A stretch of DNA of 17,030 nt from Pseudomonadota bacterium (GTDB lineage Bacteria > Pseudomonadota > Alphaproteobacteria > Kiloniellales > J153). This document shows, piece after piece, positions 13,920 through 17,030 of this stretch. Under the pieces are notes generated by a model. That model was not told the origin of the DNA, did not search any database, and worked only from the letters and a program-made list of their open reading frames with translations. The stretch spans positions 1 to 17,030 of the forward strand of contig JACZWN010000051.1 in NCBI GenBank assembly GCA_022572105.1, given 5' to 3'. Position 1 is the stretch's first letter, and each line of letters starts with the position of its first letter. The position numbers were made by a program, and so were the translations under genes.

Positions 13920-16033
13920 TAACCGGCGAGCGCGCGGCCGAGCTCGTCCGGCTCGGTGAGCGGCAGCGAGCAGGTCGGGCCGCGGCAGATGTAAACCGTC
14001 GCCTTGCCGTCGACCGGGGCCTTGTTTGCCGCCGGATGGGGGCGCGCCGGCCCGGCCCCCGGTTCGCACAGCTGGAGCACCCGGTTGGGCAGGCAGACCC
14101 GGTGGATCGCGTGCAGCAGGGCCTGGGTATCCGCGTCGGCATGCTCCCCGAAGACCACGATCTGCACCGCCCGGTGCAGCAGCTCGTTGCTGTTGATGAG
14201 GGTCGAAAGCGCCATGAAATTGCGTCCGAGGTCGCCGGAGAAGGCGGCGATCAGGGCTTCGGCCCGGTCCCGGTAGCGGTCCTGTCCGGTCAGGTAATAG
14301 AGCCGGGCAAGCACCCCCGCCATGACCGCGTTGCCGGCCGGCACGGCGGTGTCGTGCGCCGATTTGGCGCGCACGATGAGCCGTTCGGTATCGTCGGCGG
14401 TCAGGAAATAGCCGCCGCCTTCGGGGTCCCAGTAGTGCCGGTCCAGCACCTCGGTCCAGGACTCCGCCTGGCGCAGATAGCCGCTTTTCCCGGTCGTCTC
14501 GGCAAGCAGCAGGGCGGCCTCGCTCATCTGGGCGTAGTCGTCGAGCGTGGCCGGGTGGCGGAGCCGGCCGTGGCGCCAGGCGTGCTTGAGCCGGCCGTTC
14601 TCGGTCATGTTCCGGGCGACGAAGGCGAAGGCGGTCTCGGCGGCGGCGAGCCAGGCGGGCTCGCCGAGGACCGGGGCGGCGCGCGCCAGCGCCGCGATCA
14701 TCAGGCCGTTCCAATCGGCCAGCACCTTGTCGTCCCAGCCCGGCCGCACCCGCGCGCCGCGCGCCGCCAGGAGCCGGGCGCGCAGCTCGGCCAGCTTGGC
14801 TTCCTCGGCGGCCTCTCCCAGCCCCGGGCCGCGCGAGCGGTTGAGGATGGTCTTGCCCTCCCAGTTGCCGCCCGGGGTTACGTCGTAGGCGGCCTTGAAC
14901 GCCGCCGCGTCGGCGCCCAGCAGCGCGTCGATCTCGGCCTCGGTCCAGACGTAGAACCGGCCCTCCTCGCCCTCGCTGTCGGCGTCCAGGGTGCTCGCGA
15001 AAGCGCCCGACGGCGCGCCGCCGCTGGCGTCGGCGTCGGCGATCATCTCGCGCAGGACCCAGCCGACGGTCTCGCGCAGGCGCTGCTCGTAGAGCGGGTT
15101 GGCGCTGTCCTGCCAGGCCCAGGTCAAGAGGTCGATCATCTGGGCGTTGTCGTAGAGCATCTTCTCGAAGTGCGGCACCAGCCAGCGGTGGTCTACCGCG
15201 TAGCGGGAGAAGCCGCCGCCCAGATGGTCGTAGATGCCGCCCTGGCACATCTTGGTGAGCGAGAGCTCGACGGCCTGGCGGTAGCGCTCCGCGCCGCCGC
15301 GCTTCCAGGCGCGCCAGAGCAGCTTGAGAATCATCGGCTGCGGGAACTTCGGCGCATGGCCGAGGCCGCCCTCGACCGGGTCGATCTCGCCGAGCAGGCG
15401 CTCGGCCATCTGGTCGGCGGCCTCGGGCGGGATGGCGCCGGCGCTCGGGTTGCGCGAGAGCTTGTGCAGCGCCTCCTTCAAGGCCGCCACGCTCTTGGCG
15501 ATGCCACCCCGATCCTTGGCGTAAACCTCGGAGATGCGATCCAGGATCTGAGGTAAACCGGGCCGGCCAAAGCGCGGCTCGGGCGGAAAGTAGGTGCCGC
15601 CCCAGAATGGCTCGCCGTCGGGGGTCAAAAACACGGTCAGCGGCCAGCCGCCTTGCTCGCCGAGCAGGGCGACGGCCTGCTGGTAGATGGTGTCGACGTC
15701 CGGGCGTTCCTCGCGGTCGACCTTGATGTTGACGAACAGCTCGTTCATCTGCGCGGCGATGGCCTCGTCCTCGAAGGATTCGTGTGCCATGACGTGGCAC
15801 CAGTGACAGGCCGCGTAGCCGACCGACAGCAGGATCGGCTTGTCGGCCTGCTTGGCCGCCTGGAAGGCCGCGGGGTCCCAGGGCTGCCAGGCGACCGGAT
15901 TGGCCTTGTGCTGCAGCAGGTACGGGCTGATCTCTTCGGCCAGGCGGTTGGTCAGCGGCGCGGGACGATCGAGCATCTTGTTGTCCGGTTCCGGTGGAGC
16001 GCCCGCGTGCGGCCGGTTACGGCATTGCGGCAC
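13919..16033 (-). CDS. yyaL: Thioredoxin domain-containing protein, YyaL / DUF255 family
   Basis: A 704-residue homologue of bacterial YyaL and animal SPATA20. The N-terminal thioredoxin-fold domain (about 27-190) starts with NRLAEEISPYLLQHKANPV and carries the CHWC redox motif at 76-79 in SVGYAACHWCHVMAHESF. The long C-terminal part is an alpha/alpha-toroid like N-acylglucosamine 2-epimerases, with FSRYAVD, VPHFEKMLYDNAQ, RPGWDDKVLADWNGLMI and TLINSNELL. Its biochemical role is not established. The start is GTG 16033, because AGGGGGG lies 7 bp upstream; ATG 15976 would remove 19 non-conserved residues but has no good Shine-Dalgarno. A much longer open frame upstream is a GC-rich artefact over the plus-strand ferredoxin and DUF6489-like genes. 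Confidence 0.93.
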   Translation of the reverse strand: MPQCRNRPHAGAPPEPDNKMLDRPAPLTNRLAEEISPYLLQHKANPVAWQPWDPAAFQAAKQADKPILLSVGYAACHWCHVMAHESFEDEAIAAQMNELFVNIKVDREERPDVDTIYQQAVALLGEQGGWPLTVFLTPDGEPFWGGTYFPPEPRFGRPGLPQILDRISEVYAKDRGGIAKSVAALKEALHKLSRNPSAGAIPPEAADQMAERLLGEIDPVEGGLGHAPKFPQPMILKLLWRAWKRGGAERYRQAVELSLTKMCQGGIYDHLGGGFSRYAVDHRWLVPHFEKMLYDNAQMIDLLTWAWQDSANPLYEQRLRETVGWVLREMIADADASGGAPSGAFASTLDADSEGEEGRFYVWTEAEIDALLGADAAAFKAAYDVTPGGNWEGKTILNRSRGPGLGEAAEEAKLAELRARLLAARGARVRPGWDDKVLADWNGLMIAALARAAPVLGEPAWLAAAETAFAFVARNMTENGRLKHAWRHGRLRHPATLDDYAQMSEAALLLAETTGKSGYLRQAESWTEVLDRHYWDPEGGGYFLTADDTERLIVRAKSAHDTAVPAGNAVMAGVLARLYYLTGQDRYRDRAEALIAAFSGDLGRNFMALSTLINSNELLHRAVQIVVFGEHADADTQALLHAIHRVCLPNRVLQLCEPGAGPARPHPAANKAPVDGKATVYICRGPTCSLPLTEPDELGRALAG

Positions 16034-16040
16034 GGCGCAT

Positions 16041-16047
16041 CCCCCCT
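16041..16047 (-). promoter_or_regulatory. Shine-Dalgarno deciding the yyaL start
   Basis: AGGGGGG on the minus strand with 7-bp spacing to GTG 16033. It is the only strong site near either candidate start. Confidence 0.5.
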
Positions 16048-16112
16048 GTAGGTTTCCGGGGTCTTGGTTGCACCCTATATGAAGCGGGAGCCCGGTCCGG
16101 CTCAACCACAAA

Positions 16113-16144
16113 CGAATTGGGGAATCTTGGGCGAATTGGGGAAT
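16113..16144 (+). repeat. 13-bp direct repeat before the DUF6489-like gene
   Basis: CGAATTGGGGAAT occurs at 16113-16125 and 16132-16144, a 19-bp period, with similar spacers (CTTGGG and TTCGGG); the second spacer runs to the ATG at 16152. The element lies in the 118-bp divergent gap with yyaL. Its GGGGA is the only Shine-Dalgarno-like sequence, so the ribosome-binding segment appears duplicated. Confidence 0.8.
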
Positions 16145-16151
16145 TTCGGGC

Positions 16152-16412
16152 ATGAAGATAACGATCGACGTCGATTGCACCCCGGAGGAGGCGCGCGCCT
16201 TCCTCGGCCTGCCGGACGTGGCGCCCATGCAGCGGGCGCTCATGGAGGAGATCGGCGCGCGCATGAGCGCCGGTATCGAGGCGATGGATCCGGAGACCTT
16301 GATGAAAACCTGGATGCCGCTCGGCGTGCAGGGCTTGGAGCAGGCCCAGAAGATGTTCTGGGCGCAGTTCGGCAAGGCCGCCGGCGACGATAAGGGTAGG
16401 GCCGGGAGTTGA
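16152..16412 (+). CDS. Small DUF6489-like protein
   Basis: An 86-residue acidic, mostly helical protein beginning MKITIDVDCTPEEARAFLGL, a pattern I associate with the alphaproteobacterial DUF6489 family. It has no signal peptide and no membrane segment. It has a single Cys (residue 9), and MFWAQFG closes the ordered part before a polar tail. The function is unknown. A start-stop overlap, TTGA at 16409-16412, couples it to the ferredoxin gene, suggesting that the two proteins act together or need matched amounts. The family name comes from memory of the N-terminus and should be confirmed by a profile search. Confidence 0.72.
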   Translation: MKITIDVDCTPEEARAFLGLPDVAPMQRALMEEIGARMSAGIEAMDPETLMKTWMPLGVQGLEQAQKMFWAQFGKAAGDDKGRAGS

Positions 16413-16843
16413 GCCGGAGGTCGAACCAGGACGGCGCCCAGGACGGCGCCCAGGACGGCGCAGTGGGTGCGCCTGGGGGTGCGCCCGGGGAGGCGCGGGG
16501 CGATCCGCCGCGCTATTACCGCGCGCACGTCTTCTGCTGCATCAACCAGCGCCCGCCGGGGCATCCGCGCGGCTGCTGCAAGGACAAGGGCGCGGTGCGG
16601 CTGCGCAACTACATGAAGGCGCGCGCCAAGGAACTCGGCCTCGAGGGCGTGCGGGTCAACACCTCGGGCTGCCTCGACCGCTGCGAGCTGGGGCCGACCA
16701 TGGTGATCTATCCGGAGGGCGTCTGGTACCGCTGCCCCACGATCGAGGACGTCGAGGAGGTCCTGCAGGTCCACCTGATCGGGGGCGGACGGGTCGCGCG
16801 CCTGATGCTGCATCCCCAGGACGCATCGCCGCCCGAGGGTTAG
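16409..16843 (+). CDS. Thioredoxin-like [2Fe-2S] ferredoxin
   Basis: A 144-residue protein. After a low-complexity N-terminal segment (1-34, including three QDGA units) comes a thioredoxin-like [2Fe-2S] ferredoxin domain (about 36-125). Candidate ligands are Cys43/44, Cys56/57, Cys88 and Cys92, in VFCCINQRPPGHPRGCC and NTSGCLDRCELGP. TMVIYPEGVWY is also typical of the family. These proteins are soluble electron carriers or cluster-containing regulators; the partner is unknown. The start is a TTG overlapping the upstream stop (TTGA) with GGTAGGG upstream. An in-frame GTG at 16463 would remove the repeats but lacks a good Shine-Dalgarno. mnmE starts 90 bp downstream. Confidence 0.87.
   Translation: MSRRSNQDGAQDGAQDGAVGAPGGAPGEARGDPPRYYRAHVFCCINQRPPGHPRGCCKDKGAVRLRNYMKARAKELGLEGVRVNTSGCLDRCELGPTMVIYPEGVWYRCPTIEDVEEVLQVHLIGGGRVARLMLHPQDASPPEG
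16427..16462 (+). repeat. 12-bp tandem repeat (x3) in the ferredoxin N-terminus
   Basis: CAGGACGGCGCC in three adjacent copies, the third differing at its last base. It is in frame and gives the QDGA repeats of the N-terminal tail. A related GGTGCGCC/TGGG duplication follows at about 16466-16490. Confidence 0.88.
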
Positions 16844-16892
16844 GCGGGGCATGGGACGGGGCGGGCGCGCCCGGGTCCTTCGTTCCGGCGGC

Positions 16893-16928
16893 GCGCCCGA
16901 GGAGGTTGTCGCGCCCGAGGAGGTTGTC
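16893..16928 (+). repeat. 18-bp tandem duplication carrying the mnmE Shine-Dalgarno
   Basis: GCGCCCGAGGAGGTTGTC occurs twice back to back (16893-16910 and 16911-16928), followed by GCGCC, the first five bases of a third unit, and then the ATG. Each copy holds a perfect AGGAGG (16900-16905 and 16918-16923). The second is 10 bp before the start codon; the first is 28 bp before it. Confidence 0.92.
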
Positions 16929-16933
16929 GCGCC

Positions 16934-17030
16934 ATGACGCCAGGCGACACGATCTTCGCGCTCTCCAGCGCGCCCGGGCGCGCCGGCGTGGCCGTGGTGC
17001 GCGTCTCGGGCCCCGATGCCGGCGCCGCGC
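16934..17030 (+). CDS. mnmE: tRNA modification GTPase MnmE (TrmE), N-terminal fragment
   Basis: Only the first 32 codons are present; the gene runs off the right edge. The N-terminus, GDTIFALSSAPGRAGVAVVR followed by VSGP, matches the start of MnmE, whose N-terminal domain binds the folate one-carbon donor. With MnmG it forms the complex that modifies the wobble uridine of certain tRNAs (the cmnm5U pathway). The ATG follows a duplicated AGGAGG. mnmE near rho at the origin is the expected alphaproteobacterial order, and mnmG, rsmG, parA and parB would be expected beyond the edge. Confidence 0.93.
   Translation, partial: MTPGDTIFALSSAPGRAGVAVVRVSGPDAGAA

Noticed and set aside
13595..15556. 653-codon open frame on the plus strand
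   Set aside because: Antisense to yyaL and ogt; its translation is low-complexity Gly/Ala/Arg-rich with no domain.
16034..16852. Long N-terminal extension of the yyaL frame on the minus strand
   Set aside because: It overlaps the ferredoxin and DUF6489-like genes on the other strand, and the Shine-Dalgarno at 16041-16047 marks the true start.

Overview
The window is a GC-rich stretch of an alphaproteobacterial chromosome, most likely of the Rhodospirillales type. The base composition, overlapping operon style and gene order all point this way. On both sides of about 6.5-6.95 kb the order is the one known around Caulobacter-type replication origins: mltA-timA / fxsA-phosphatase-secB / dnaQ-coaE-aroE-maf-ppsR, then the origin, then hemE-hemH-hemJ-rho and, at the right edge, mnmE. 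I read the 458-bp gap between ppsR and hemE as oriC. It holds a cluster of degenerate DnaA-box-like 9-mers, a perfect 20-bp inverted repeat and a strongly AT-rich tract beside hemE.

Left arm (1-6493). A partial lytic transglycosylase lipoprotein gene (mltA) lies downstream of a Tim44-domain gene; both are on the minus strand. Divergent from them, fxsA, a histidine phosphatase and secB run on the plus strand. secB meets dnaQ tail to tail with a 7-bp overlap. dnaQ, coaE, aroE, maf and ppsR form a tight minus-strand operon leading away from the origin. Three of its junctions overlap (TAATG, ATGA and an 8-bp overlap).

Right arm (6952-17030). hemE, hemH and hemJ carry out the last steps of protoheme synthesis: uroporphyrinogen decarboxylase, protoporphyrinogen oxidase and ferrochelatase. 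rho follows behind a 296-bp repeat-containing, C-rich leader. A minus-strand block of accessory housekeeping genes then interrupts the plus-strand order. It comprises a quinone oxidoreductase and a dienelactone hydrolase (ATGA-coupled), a frameshifted membrane-protein remnant, an O6-methylguanine-DNA methyltransferase and a YyaL/DUF255 thioredoxin-domain protein. The plus strand resumes with a small DUF6489-like protein translationally coupled to a thioredoxin-like [2Fe-2S] ferredoxin, then the first 32 codons of mnmE.

No tRNA, rRNA, CRISPR array, insertion sequence or defence system was seen. This is core chromosome. The least explained signals are the short perfect direct repeats recurring in leaders and linkers, several of them just upstream of start codons (rho, DUF6489, mnmE with a duplicated Shine-Dalgarno). 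Others are the oriC dyad, the membrane-protein pseudogene with a strong hairpin beside it, and the DUF6489-ferredoxin pair next to mnmE.
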